Below are positions 52,599-61,681 of a stretch of 64,000 nucleotides of DNA, piece by piece (position 1 is the stretch's first letter; every line of letters begins with the position of its first letter). The position numbers and the translations under genes were made by a program. The notes beneath the pieces were generated by a model. It was given only the letters and a program-made list of their open reading frames with translations. It ran no database searches and was not told the DNA's origin. The DNA lies in the NCBI GenBank assembly GCA_965234365.1, contig OZ248345.1, positions 1,302,001 through 1,366,000 on the forward strand, given 5' to 3'. The stretch comes from Planktophila grossartii (lineage in GTDB: Bacteria > Actinomycetota > Actinomycetes > Nanopelagicales > Nanopelagicaceae).

Positions 52599-53479
52599 TG
52601 ACTACCGCCCTTCACGCAGATGCCGAAATCGCCTCCCAGCCCCAGATCTGGCGCCAGGTAGCCGAATTCGCCCCAAGCGTCTTTAGCAAGCTCCCCCAGA
52701 AGGGCGAGCGCGTGGCCGTCGTGGGCTGTGGAAGCTCCTGGTTTATGTCGATGGCATATGCCTCACTACGTGAAGCAGCAGGCCATGGCGAGACCGATGT
52801 CTACGCCGGATCTGAATTTAATTACGACCGCAAGTACGACCGCGTTGTATCAATCTCGCGCTCTGGCACAACCACTGAAGTCGTTGAGCTACTTGGCAAA
52901 ATCAAGACCCCATCAGTTGTTCTTACAGCGATTCACAACTCCCCTGTTGAAGATCGCGCAACCGAAACAATCATTATGGATTTCGCTGATGAACAATCAG
53001 TTCTACAAACTCGTTGGGCAACTGCGGCCCTTGGCTTGCTCCGCGCCCACCTTGGCTTTGATCTCAACTCAATCGTGAAGGATGCTGAAGAAGCACTCGC
53101 TAGCGATATCTCTGATCTCGTTGAAGTTGAACAGATCAGCTTCCTTGGTCGCGGTTGGACAATCGGCCTTGCACACGAAGCAGCGCTGAAGACTCGCGAA
53201 TCTTCACAGTTCTGGGCTGAGGCATACCCAGCACTTGATTACCGCCACGGTCCTCTCTCGATTTCACAACCAGGTCGCGCTGTCTGGGCATTTGGCGATA
53301 TCCCTGCTGACTTGGTCCGCGACATCAAATCAACAGGTGCACTCTTTGAATCAAGCAAGCTCGACCCAATGGCTCATCTCATCCGTGCTCAGCGCGTAGC
53401 AATCGCTATCGCTAAGAAGCGCGGCGTAGATGCTGATAATCCACGCGGTCTAGCACGCTCCATCATTCTCGATAAGTAA
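52598..53479 (+). CDS. SIS-domain sugar-phosphate deaminase/isomerase (AgaS/NagB-II-like)
   Basis: A 293-residue protein with two SIS domains as in the isomerase half of GlmS. EIASQPQIW near residue 9 is the typical AgaS/GlmS-like start; VVGCGSSWFMSMAYAS and SISRSGTTTEV form the sugar-phosphate pocket; ALKTRESSQFWAEAYPALDYRHGP (residues about 205-228, given as its two ends) is the second SIS loop. Likely converts GlcN-6-P or GalN-6-P to the ketose phosphate plus ammonia. Followed by ROK kinase and nagA. Confidence 0.82.
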   Translation: MTTALHADAEIASQPQIWRQVAEFAPSVFSKLPQKGERVAVVGCGSSWFMSMAYASLREAAGHGETDVYAGSEFNYDRKYDRVVSISRSGTTTEVVELLGKIKTPSVVLTAIHNSPVEDRATETIIMDFADEQSVLQTRWATAALGLLRAHLGFDLNSIVKDAEEALASDISDLVEVEQISFLGRGWTIGLAHEAALKTRESSQFWAEAYPALDYRHGPLSISQPGRAVWAFGDIPADLVRDIKSTGALFESSKLDPMAHLIRAQRVAIAIAKKRGVDADNPRGLARSIILDK

Positions 53480-53493
53480 TTACACTCATCTCT

Positions 53494-54396
53494 GTGAGCT
53501 ATGTAGTCGCAGTAGATGTAGGCGGAACCGAGATCAAGAGCGCTCTTGTCGACTCTGATTTCAACGTTATTGCAACAATAACTGCGCCTACTCCTAAAGC
53601 AGATTCCACCGGTGCAGATACCGTTAAAGCAATTGCTGCCATCGTCGCTGAATTCGGTGCTGCACATAAGGTCGAAGCAGTCGGATTAGCAGTACCTGGC
53701 GCTCTCGATGAGCCTGCTGGAACATCACGTTGGTCAGGCAATCTGCAGTGGAAGAACCTTCCAATTTGCAACCTTTTAGAAGATGCCATCAAAATTCCCG
53801 TCGCCTTTGGCCACGATGTGCGCACTGCAGCTGTTGCTGAACTTCGTAGTGGTGCCGCACAAGGAGCGCGCAATGCAATCTTTATTCCTGTCGGAACCGG
53901 TATTGCTGCGGCGTTGATTATCGATGGAGAAATTCGTTCTGCCGAAGGTTATGCAGGCGAGATTGGCCATATCGATGTCAATGGAAAATATCCATGCGTC
54001 TGTGGCAAGACCGGATGTTTAGAAGCAGCATCATCAACTCTTGCAATCAGTAAAGCTTATGAAGCGCAGAGTGGAAAGACTGGCACAACTACCGAAGAGA
54101 TTTATAAGTTAGTTGTCGCTGGAGATGCTGTAGCAACCCGCGTGTGGAACGATGCAACTGCAGCAATGGCTCGTGCTTGTGAAACTTTGATTACTCTTCT
54201 TGCTCCTGAAGTAATCGTCTTTGGTGGCGGGCTCTCTAATGCTGGCGATACTTTCCTTAACCCAATTCAAGATTATCTTGATGCATCACTTACTTTCCAA
54301 CGTAAGCCACGACTTGAAATTGCGCATTACGGCGCAAAAGCCGGAACCATTGGTTGTGCCATGTTGGCCTTTGATCTCGTGAAGGCGGGTAAGTAA
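53494..54396 (+). CDS. ROK-family N-acetylhexosamine kinase
   Basis: A 300-residue sugar kinase. VVAVDVGGTEIKSALV binds phosphate; GHDVRTAAVAEL has the catalytic Asp; the ROK zinc motif CVCGKTGCLEA is complete. Next to nagA and the SIS-domain gene it most likely phosphorylates GlcNAc or GalNAc at C6. GTG start with TACACT seven bases upstream hints at an extra leaderless promoter, though co-transcription with the gene 14 bp upstream is expected. Its stop overlaps the nagA ATG (TAATG). Confidence 0.87.
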   Translation: MSYVVAVDVGGTEIKSALVDSDFNVIATITAPTPKADSTGADTVKAIAAIVAEFGAAHKVEAVGLAVPGALDEPAGTSRWSGNLQWKNLPICNLLEDAIKIPVAFGHDVRTAAVAELRSGAAQGARNAIFIPVGTGIAAALIIDGEIRSAEGYAGEIGHIDVNGKYPCVCGKTGCLEAASSTLAISKAYEAQSGKTGTTTEEIYKLVVAGDAVATRVWNDATAAMARACETLITLLAPEVIVFGGGLSNAGDTFLNPIQDYLDASLTFQRKPRLEIAHYGAKAGTIGCAMLAFDLVKAGK

Positions 54397-55487
54397 TGCA
54401 CATTCACGGTTCTTCTGCAGTTGTCGATGGAAAGTTGCAAGAGAAGGTCTGCATTAAAGCTGCCGATGGAGTAATCACCGCAATTGCTCTTAACTGCGTA
54501 GAAACCCCTGATTCAGACCACACCGGAACACTGATTCCTGGCTTTGTTGATATCCACTCTCACGGTGGTGCTGGTTTCTACTTCTCTGATCTCTCCCCTG
54601 AAAATGTTGCTGCGGCGCGCAACGTTCACTTAACTCACGGAACAACAACTCATATTGCATCTCTTGTCACTGAACCTGTTGGCGTGCTCGAAGAGCAGAT
54701 TCTGCGCTTAGTTCCGATGGTGAACGCTGGCGTCTTTGAAGGAATTCACCTTGAAGGCCCTTACCTTTCTCATGCGCGCTGCGGTGCACACGAACCATCA
54801 CTCTTACGCTCACCCAAGATCGAAGAACTCTCTGCGCTTCTCGATGCCGGACAAGGTTCCATCTCTATTGTCACTCTTGCTCCTGAACTCCATGGCGGCA
54901 TCGAAGCGATTGAATACCTCACCTCTCGCGGAGTGACTGTGGCACTTGGCCACTCACAAGCAGATGCCACAACTACCAAGGCTGCATTCGCTGCAGGCGC
55001 CAAACTCATTACCCACTTCAGCAACGGAATGCCTAAGCCAACCGCAGGTGCCACAACAATCGCTGAAGCTTCTCTTGCTGAAAAGCGAATCCCACTTGAA
55101 ATGATTCTCGATGGAATTCACGTCTCTGAAGAGATTCTCAAAGAAGTTCTCGCTTCAGGCGATAAGCGAACCATCTTGATTACCGATTCCATGTCAGCTG
55201 CAGGCGGTGCTGATGGAAGCTACTCCATCGGTTCTCTCGAAGTAGTTGTCGTTGACGGAGTTGCTCGCCTTACTTCAAACCACTCTCTAGCAGGCAGCAC
55301 GCTCACCATGGATCGCGCATTCATTAATCTTCTTGCTGCCAATAACAGCATCACAGACTGCGTATTTGCAGCATCAACTCTTCCTGCAAAGACACTTGGC
55401 TTGCACGCCGTTGGTGAAATCGCAGTCGGAAAGAAAGCCCACATCCTTGAGTACAAACCTTCAGAAATTAGCGTGGTTGCCTCATGA
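54396..55487 (+). CDS. nagA: N-acetylglucosamine-6-phosphate deacetylase
   Basis: Amidohydrolase of 363 residues removing acetate from GlcNAc-6-P (or GalNAc-6-P). Metal motifs VDIHSHGGAG, HLEGPYLSHARCGAH (Glu ligand) and LGHSQADATTT, THFSNGMPKP are present; the catalytic Asp is in ILITDSMSAAGG. The acetate released can feed acs at 12.7 kb. Start overlaps the kinase stop by 1 bp and the end overlaps the SnoaL-like gene by 4 bp. Confidence 0.93.
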   Translation: MHIHGSSAVVDGKLQEKVCIKAADGVITAIALNCVETPDSDHTGTLIPGFVDIHSHGGAGFYFSDLSPENVAAARNVHLTHGTTTHIASLVTEPVGVLEEQILRLVPMVNAGVFEGIHLEGPYLSHARCGAHEPSLLRSPKIEELSALLDAGQGSISIVTLAPELHGGIEAIEYLTSRGVTVALGHSQADATTTKAAFAAGAKLITHFSNGMPKPTAGATTIAEASLAEKRIPLEMILDGIHVSEEILKEVLASGDKRTILITDSMSAAGGADGSYSIGSLEVVVVDGVARLTSNHSLAGSTLTMDRAFINLLAANNSITDCVFAASTLPAKTLGLHAVGEIAVGKKAHILEYKPSEISVVAS

Positions 55488-55903
55488 GTTCACTAGAAGA
55501 GAACCGCCAAGCCGCCGCTGATTTCTTTGAGCAAATCTGGAATCAGAAAGATGAATCCGCTATTGATCGATTTATCGCACTCGATGCAGCAGGCAATGAT
55601 CCAAAGTTTGGCGTAGGTCGCGAATCATTCCGCGAACAATGGAAGAAGTGGCACGCAGCATTTCCTGATCTTCACTTCGATGTACGCGAAATCATCGCTG
55701 AAGGCGACCGCGTTGTAACTCGCTGGCACCTGACCGGAACACATACTGGCGCTGAATATTTAGGTAAGGCAGCATCGGGTGCCAAGATTGCAGTTGATGG
55801 AGTTTCGATCGACACCATTAAAGATGGCGTTGTACTTGATGGATTTGATGCCTGGGATTCACTCGGTTTCCGCGAGCAGCTAGGAATTATTAAGCCGCTT
55901 TAA
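55484..55903 (+). CDS. SnoaL-like / ester-cyclase family protein
   Basis: A 139-residue NTF2-fold protein: NRQAAADFFEQIWNQKDESAID, WKKWHAAFPDLHFDV (cut) and VVTRWHLTGTHTGAEYLG are typical of SnoaL/ester cyclases. Real substrates of these small proteins are rarely known. It is translationally coupled to nagA (ATGA overlap), so it is part of the amino-sugar transcript, but a direct role in that pathway is not evident. Confidence 0.85.
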   Translation: MSSLEENRQAAADFFEQIWNQKDESAIDRFIALDAAGNDPKFGVGRESFREQWKKWHAAFPDLHFDVREIIAEGDRVVTRWHLTGTHTGAEYLGKAASGAKIAVDGVSIDTIKDGVVLDGFDAWDSLGFREQLGIIKPL

Positions 55904-57174
55904 AGTCCTGCGTGCTTCAACAAATCTTCACGCGCAACTGATTTACGACGTGGCTTTCCAACTGGTTCACCCGCAGCAACTTCAGCCTCATTAATAGCCT
56001 GCCAGTGCTGCTGAGTTACAACTCTGTTATGTGTAATTACATCGGTGACATCACCTGAGTTCTTAGGTGTTCCAAGATCCTCAACGAGCAACTTCATTAC
56101 ATCAGCTGCATCAGATTTATTTGTGCCGATAACTCCAGATGGGCCACGCTTTGCCCAACCGACGACGTAAACATTTTCTTTAACTCGGCCATCGATATTA
56201 ATAACTTTGCCCTTTTCATAAGGAATTCCTTCAAGGGATGCAGCTTCATAACCAATTGCTGTAATCACTAACCCACACTTAACGCTAAAAGTTTCATCGC
56301 TTCCAGTCTTCTGGAAAACAACTTCTTCCACGCGGCCATTGCCCTTAACTTCTAAAGGTGTGGCCAAGAACTGGAATTTCATCGTGCGTTCGTGGCTAGT
56401 CGCTTCCTTTTCGGAGATTAAAAGCATCGCATCGAGATTGCTCTTCACATCCTTTTCAGGTGCATCGCCTGCACGTACGAGAGCAGCATCAATATCTGCC
56501 TTATCCATCACAACATTGGTGTGCTCAAGCTTTGGAAGTTCGCGAAGTTCGGGAGAAGTAAATGCTGCATGTTCTGGTCCACGGCGAGCACTGATAATCA
56601 CGGTGCGGACTGTGCTCTGCTTCAGCGCATCAATTGCGTGATCGGCTGTATCTGTTGGATCAAGCTCGCTTGGTTCAAGTGCCAACATACGAGCGACATC
56701 CATCGCAACGTTTCCAGCACCAATAACGACTGCTGTGTCGGTACTTAAATCAATTGATTCATCTTTGAAATCAGGGTGTGCGTTATACCAAGGCACGAAA
56801 GTTGCAGCAGACATTGATCCAGGAAGATCTTCGCCAGGAATTCCGAGCTTCTTACCGAGCGCAGAACCTGTTGCAATGACGACTGCGTCGTACTTCTCTT
56901 TCAATTGCTCGATAGTTAAATCGCTTCCAAGTTCAACGTTTGCAAAGAGTCTGAAGTTAGGTTCGTTCGCAACTTTTTCAAATACTTTTGCGACCGTCTT
57001 AATCTTTGGATGATCAGGTGCAACACCACTACGAACTAAGCCCCAAGGAGTTGGAAGGCGTTCAATCATGTCAATCGAGAATTGAAGTTCTTCGGTCTGA
57101 AGATTCTGTAACGCCTGCGCAGCGAAGTAGCCGGCAGGTCCTGCACCGACGATTGCTACTTTGTATTGAGGCAC
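55900..57174 (-). CDS. fprA: Ferredoxin/ferredoxin-NADP reductase (FprA type)
   Basis: FAD- and NADPH-binding reductase of 424 residues, related to adrenodoxin reductase. IVGAGPAGYFAAQAL binds FAD, RSGVAPDHPKIK and VIGAGNVAMDVARML bind FAD/NADP, and RGPSGVIGTNKSDA closes the site. It passes electrons to ferredoxins. GTG at 57174 is preferred over the TTG at 57180 because TAAACT ends six bases before it, the same leaderless spacing as crp. The 73 bp to the next gene hold this promoter and no terminator. Confidence 0.92.
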   Translation of the reverse strand: MPQYKVAIVGAGPAGYFAAQALQNLQTEELQFSIDMIERLPTPWGLVRSGVAPDHPKIKTVAKVFEKVANEPNFRLFANVELGSDLTIEQLKEKYDAVVIATGSALGKKLGIPGEDLPGSMSAATFVPWYNAHPDFKDESIDLSTDTAVVIGAGNVAMDVARMLALEPSELDPTDTADHAIDALKQSTVRTVIISARRGPEHAAFTSPELRELPKLEHTNVVMDKADIDAALVRAGDAPEKDVKSNLDAMLLISEKEATSHERTMKFQFLATPLEVKGNGRVEEVVFQKTGSDETFSVKCGLVITAIGYEAASLEGIPYEKGKVINIDGRVKENVYVVGWAKRGPSGVIGTNKSDAADVMKLLVEDLGTPKNSGDVTDVITHNRVVTQQHWQAINEAEVAAGEPVGKPRRKSVAREDLLKHAGL

Positions 57175-57253
57175 TTTCAAAGTTTACAGGCTTTGCTTAA
57201 CGGGTCATACCGATATAAATGCCAAAACTACCCCAGTAAATTGGACCGGTTCA

Positions 57254-60200
57254 TCAACTAATTATTTTTACTAGGACGCATCGATTCTGTGTAGTTGCGC
57301 AAAGTGGTTGCTTCTTCGAGCCCATTGCCAGAACTTTGGATTGAGCCTGTGGGAAGGCTTTGGCAATTAATTGTTGAATTTTCAAGGCTCGAGCCAATGA
57401 AATCCGGCGATCATCCTTAGGTGCAGTAGCTTGCGCGTAACCCACAATCTCAATCTTTGAGTTACTGCGTAGTCCGAGAGCCGTTAACTCCGCATTAATA
57501 TCTGTCTTAACAAGCGCAGAGTTGTATTTAAATCCGAAAATTACAGCTTTCGTAGCAATTGGCTTGTTAGGTGTTGTCCCCAGATTAGTTTCTGACTTTG
57601 TACCTTCTGAGGTTGCTGTCTTTGTTTCAGAAGTCGCAGGCGTAGAAACAACAACAGATGTTTTTTCAGGAATAACAGCCGCAGTCACCGCAGTTTGGAT
57701 AGGTGCAGGTTCTACGTATGTGTATTTAATTGCAGGAAGAAGGGGTACCTGACCATTATAGATTTGAATTGAAACTGTGCCACCAGTACTAGATGGCATT
57801 AATAAAATTAGATCAGTGCCGTTTTGTGACCAACGAGGTTTAAGAATCTCGTTACCATCAATTGTAATCTTGAGAATCGGTGCGCTGAACGTTCCATCTA
57901 CAATAAACAGGTTCCCACCTTCTGTTGATCCTGATCCAGTCAAACTTAAATCTGGGATGACCGAAGTTTGAGCAGGAGGTGGAGGTTCAACAGGTTGCGC
58001 CGCAGGGCTAGGTGCGGGGGCGATAGTTGGTACCGAAGCAGCAGGGGCGACTTCGATAGTGAAAGTTACCGATGCGGACCCACCTCCATTCCATGCTGTC
58101 ACCGTGTAAGTCACAGCTGGAGCGGCCGATGTAGGTGTGCCTGTTATTGCGCCGGTTGTTGTACTGAAACTTAGACCATTTCCTATTACAGGTGAAATTG
58201 TAAAGTTATTAATTGTGCCGCCTGTTGATGTAATGGATAAGCCAGTAATTGCCGATCCTGCAGTTGCACTTTCAGAGGTCACTGAAAGAGAAATGGTTGG
58301 CGAAGTAATAGTTGGAGATGTGGCAGCATAAAGGTCGCCGTTAGGAGAGCTGGCCAATAATCTGGTGCCGTCACCGCTTATCGCTAGACCACGATAACCC
58401 AAACCAGTTACAAAATTTGGCGTGATGTCTGAAAAACCTGCTCCGAATGATGCAGAATAATAAATAACTCCAGAGGTTGCGCCAACGGTGGAAGATGCTG
58501 CAGTGAGTCGCGTGCCATCATGACTAACTGACACTCCCCACCACTGTCTTGATCCTGCACTTGTCAACGAGCTCCACGTTGCACCATAGTCGTTTGAAAC
58601 CCAGATATATCCTGAAACTTCTACTGCAGCTAAGTGAGATCCATCCGCACTAGAACTTATCGATATCCAGTTATGCGTGCCCCCGACGGCGTGCCCCGTC
58701 CAGGTACTTCCGCCATCGCCCGATGTGTAGATCTTTTCATTGGCGTTGACCGCTGCAATATAAACGCCCGAGCTATCCGAAGTTATGCCACGCCAGTTTT
58801 GAAAGCCACATCCGCCAAGCAGTGAAGCAGTACTTGTTTCCCATGTTAATCCCGAATCCGATGAACTATAGATACAACCACCGAACACTGTTGCATAAAT
58901 TTTCGTATTATCGGAATTTGAAGCTATACCCCACCAAGCTTTCGTACCAAGCGAAGTTGTAACGGAAGACCAAGTTGCGCCCGAGTCGTTAGAAACATAA
59001 ATATTTCCGCCATAAACGGTTGCAGCTTGGTGAACACCGTCGCCACTGGAAGTTACCAAGCGCCATTCTTTCAACCCTGCGGAAGTATTTCGTACCCACG
59101 TGGCACCTGAATTGTAAGAATTATATATATATCCCGTCTGGGATACCGCCGTCAGCGTTTCACCGTGCTCGCTCGAAGTGACGCCAAGGAAATTCTGAGT
59201 ATCAGACCAAACATTTCCACCAGTCCAGATACTTGAAGCTACACGCGTTACATTTAAAGTGTAGATAGTCGTTGAGCCGTCTTCAGCAGTACCGACTACG
59301 GAAATGTGATTAACGCCAGTCGATAATGAAATCGATCCCGACCAAGTTGCGCTCGGAACGCCGATGCCATTCACGGTTACTGTCTCATTGGTGCCATTAT
59401 AAATTGGTTTAACGGTTAATGATAAAGTCGTGGGCGAAACAGAAGCGACATAAGTGGTAGTTCCTCTTGCAAAGCCTGGGTCCAGAACACCGGGAGAAAT
59501 AATCAGATTTTGCAAAGTTGAGACGCTCGCGAGCGCACCTGCGGCTCGAGTCACGGTAATGGTGTAGCTCGTTGTTGAATTGTCTTGTGCTGTAACTAGG
59601 ACCGTGATCGTATTTGCTCCAACAGATAGAGGGAGTGAACTAGATGCCGTCCCGGAAGTCACCGTTGAATATGCGCCCGAACCTATCTTGACTTGAACAG
59701 TAGCGTGAGATTCATTCACCGTCGGTGTCAATGTGATAGAAGTGGTTGAATTAGAAACAGACGAGGTGTACGAAGTCGTAGTCGGGCTAAAACTTGGCGA
59801 TAGTGTCCCGCTTGAAAGGATTGTGTTGCTCAGTTTGGAATCGCTAGAACTCGCTCCAAAACTTATATTACCTATGTATATGTTTGTGGTATTACCCGCG
59901 ACCCAATGAGTCCCATCAGTGCTTGCAGACGCAACCGATCTAAAAGTTCCCGGCTGTGATTGAGCCACCCAGTGCGCACCATAATCATTGGAAGCATAGA
60001 TCTCACCTGGAGTGGCGGCGGCTGTAGCAACGAGATACTGTCCGCTCGGATCCGAAGCAATGCCGTAATACGTACCGCTGGCAGTTACCGGTGGTTTACG
60101 TTCTGTCCAATGTTCGCCATAATCAACGGAAGTCCAGATATTATTGTTTACGGTTGTAGCAGCTAAGTATTGTCCGTTGCTGCTTGAGGTTATGTTGTAC

Positions 60201-60898
60201 CAATATTGGTTTCCAGATGCTGTCCGTGCGATCCAAGTCGCGCCAAAGTCATTTGATGTATAAATATTTCCGTTATCACGACCTACTGCTAAATATTGGC
60301 CATCGCTACTAGCTGCCGCACCTCTCCACTGCTGTGTAGAACATGCCCCTAAACCTGAAACAGTCACTGACTCCCAAGTCGTTCCAGAGTTCGCGCTTCG
60401 GTAAATACATCCAAATATGCCCGCCGCAGTTAGGTGAGATCCATCTGCGCTAGATGTGACCCCTTGCCATTGTGGATACCCAGTGGTGGGTATGGTGGCC
60501 GTCCAACTGTCACCATAATTAGTTGAAATGTAGATTTTATTATCTGGATCACCCGCAGCGTTGCCCACAGATGCAATCATTCTGCTTCCATCACTGCTGG
60601 ACGCCAGTCTTTGCCAGTTCATTGATGGTGAATGAGATTTAGTCCATGTTGTTCCCGAATCACTCGAAATGTAGATGTAGCCACCCTGATTTGCAATTGC
60701 CAAATGCGCGCCGTCGCTACTTGATGTGATGCCCCACCATGTGGGACCTGTAACTGATGGAGAAATTGAAGTAGCGGGTGTCCAACTTGAAGCATACGAG
60801 TTTGAGATGGGCGAAATACAACACATTATTAACGCTGTAAGAATTACTTTTCCGATTGTTGATTTACGCGAAAAGATACCTTTGAATTCTGTTAGCAC
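57254..60898 (-). CDS. Large secreted beta-propeller protein with OmpA-like C-terminus
   Basis: A 1214-residue protein with signal peptide (about residues 1-36, ending SNSYAS). Two sets of seven BNR/sortilin-like repeats (consensus SSDG...A...G.IY.S.D.G.TW) fill about 37-350 and 560-865. Between them are two cadherin-like sandwich domains (TLQNLIISPGVLDPGF and a sister copy). Then follow an He_PIG-type Ig domain (about 870-955), a proline-rich linker, an Ig-like domain, a Ser/Thr-rich stretch and an OmpA-like domain (about 1110-1214, IEIVGYAQATAPKDDRRIS) that may bind peptidoglycan. GTG start with AAGGAG five bases before. Function unknown; surface adhesion or glycan binding is plausible. Confidence 0.85.
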   Translation of the reverse strand: MLTEFKGIFSRKSTIGKVILTALIMCCISPISNSYASSWTPATSISPSVTGPTWWGITSSSDGAHLAIANQGGYIYISSDSGTTWTKSHSPSMNWQRLASSSDGSRMIASVGNAAGDPDNKIYISTNYGDSWTATIPTTGYPQWQGVTSSADGSHLTAAGIFGCIYRSANSGTTWESVTVSGLGACSTQQWRGAAASSDGQYLAVGRDNGNIYTSNDFGATWIARTASGNQYWYNITSSSNGQYLAATTVNNNIWTSVDYGEHWTERKPPVTASGTYYGIASDPSGQYLVATAAATPGEIYASNDYGAHWVAQSQPGTFRSVASASTDGTHWVAGNTTNIYIGNISFGASSSDSKLSNTILSSGTLSPSFSPTTTSYTSSVSNSTTSITLTPTVNESHATVQVKIGSGAYSTVTSGTASSSLPLSVGANTITVLVTAQDNSTTSYTITVTRAAGALASVSTLQNLIISPGVLDPGFARGTTTYVASVSPTTLSLTVKPIYNGTNETVTVNGIGVPSATWSGSISLSTGVNHISVVGTAEDGSTTIYTLNVTRVASSIWTGGNVWSDTQNFLGVTSSEHGETLTAVSQTGYIYNSYNSGATWVRNTSAGLKEWRLVTSSGDGVHQAATVYGGNIYVSNDSGATWSSVTTSLGTKAWWGIASNSDNTKIYATVFGGCIYSSSDSGLTWETSTASLLGGCGFQNWRGITSDSSGVYIAAVNANEKIYTSGDGGSTWTGHAVGGTHNWISISSSADGSHLAAVEVSGYIWVSNDYGATWSSLTSAGSRQWWGVSVSHDGTRLTAASSTVGATSGVIYYSASFGAGFSDITPNFVTGLGYRGLAISGDGTRLLASSPNGDLYAATSPTITSPTISLSVTSESATAGSAITGLSITSTGGTINNFTISPVIGNGLSFSTTTGAITGTPTSAAPAVTYTVTAWNGGGSASVTFTIEVAPAASVPTIAPAPSPAAQPVEPPPPAQTSVIPDLSLTGSGSTEGGNLFIVDGTFSAPILKITIDGNEILKPRWSQNGTDLILLMPSSTGGTVSIQIYNGQVPLLPAIKYTYVEPAPIQTAVTAAVIPEKTSVVVSTPATSETKTATSEGTKSETNLGTTPNKPIATKAVIFGFKYNSALVKTDINAELTALGLRSNSKIEIVGYAQATAPKDDRRISLARALKIQQLIAKAFPQAQSKVLAMGSKKQPLCATTQNRCVLVKIIS

Positions 60899-60966
60899 GG
60901 AAGCTCCTTGCAATGGCAATATTCGGTAAGTCTAAAAAGCGGGACTTCCACATATCGCTGAACACA

Positions 60967-61009
60967 AGGGATTTCCCTCGCTATCTATCGAGATTGAGGG
61001 AAAACCCTC
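60967..61009. promoter_or_regulatory. Tandem inverted repeats upstream of response regulator
   Basis: AGGGA-TT-TCCCT (60967-60978) and GAGGG-AAAA-CCCTC (60996-61009) are two similar GGG/CCC palindromes whose centres are exactly 30 bp apart. The second sits in the promoter spacer of the response-regulator gene. The intergenic region also serves the divergent giant-protein gene, so one regulator could control both. Confidence 0.55.
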
Positions 61010-61022
61010 TAGCCTTATTCCA
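61010..61022 (+). promoter_or_regulatory. Leaderless -10 box of response-regulator gene
   Basis: TAGCCT at 61010-61015 ends six bases before the ATG with no Shine-Dalgarno between. No strong -35 hexamer is seen, which fits an activator-dependent promoter using the adjacent inverted repeats. Confidence 0.45.
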
Positions 61023-61681
61023 TGCCAGGGCAGAACCGCCGATTGATGTTGGTTGAAGACGAACCCTTGATGGCTTCTTTGTTGGCACGTTCGCTAGAGG
61101 CGGCAAATTTCATTGTTGAAACTGCATCAGATGCAGCTGCTGCACGAAAATTGATTCAAACATTCGATCCGGATATTGCATTGCTTGATATCTCGCTGGG
61201 AGATGGACCAACGGGAGTCCACTTGGCTCATGCAATTCGAACTACTAGGCCAGACATTGCGATCTTGATGCTTTCGAAGCATCCCGATGCAAAGTCAGCA
61301 AACGCAGATGGTTTAGATCTTCCCGATGGGGTCGGGTTTCTACGAAAAATTATGGTGAGTGATTCTGAATATTTGATTAGTGCCATCGAGAAAGTCTTAG
61401 GGGATAAACCTGAAGAGGTGCGACAGGACAAAATAAAGATTCCGACTGATTTAGGGCTTACAGGTAAGGGGCTGCAAATTCTGGAGTTGATCGCCGAAGG
61501 TTTTAATAATGCCGAGATAGCGACTCGAAGTGGTTTGAGTGTGAAATCTGTCGAGAGATGGATTGAGCGAATTTATCTAGAGCTAGAGATAGACCCAAAG
61601 GGAAAACTTAATCCACGCGTTGAAGCAACCAGACGTTATTTCCTAAGTGCCGGATTCCCAGAACGAAAGGGTGAGAAATGA
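61022..61681 (+). CDS. Response regulator with LuxR-type HTH
   Basis: A 219-residue two-component regulator. The receiver domain has the acidic pair in LVEDEP (about residue 12), phospho-acceptor Asp56 in LLDISLG and a lysine in FLRKIM. The C-terminal HTH GLTGKGLQILELIAEGFNN and ATRSGLSVKSVERWIERIY is NarL/LuxR-like but with less usual recognition residues. Overlaps the kinase gene by 4 bp, forming a cognate pair. Codon use is more AT-rich than in the core genes. Confidence 0.88.
   Translation: MPGQNRRLMLVEDEPLMASLLARSLEAANFIVETASDAAAARKLIQTFDPDIALLDISLGDGPTGVHLAHAIRTTRPDIAILMLSKHPDAKSANADGLDLPDGVGFLRKIMVSDSEYLISAIEKVLGDKPEEVRQDKIKIPTDLGLTGKGLQILELIAEGFNNAEIATRSGLSVKSVERWIERIYLELEIDPKGKLNPRVEATRRYFLSAGFPERKGEK

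Noticed and set aside
52424..52615. 64-residue N-terminal extension of the binding protein
   Set aside because: A strong AGGAG and a proper signal peptide begin at 52423; the extension has hairpins and regulatory DNA instead.
57600..60800. Repeated DNA blocks possibly representing a tandem repeat or CRISPR-like array
   Set aside because: Repeats are at protein level (propeller blades), diverged in DNA, and lie inside one open frame.
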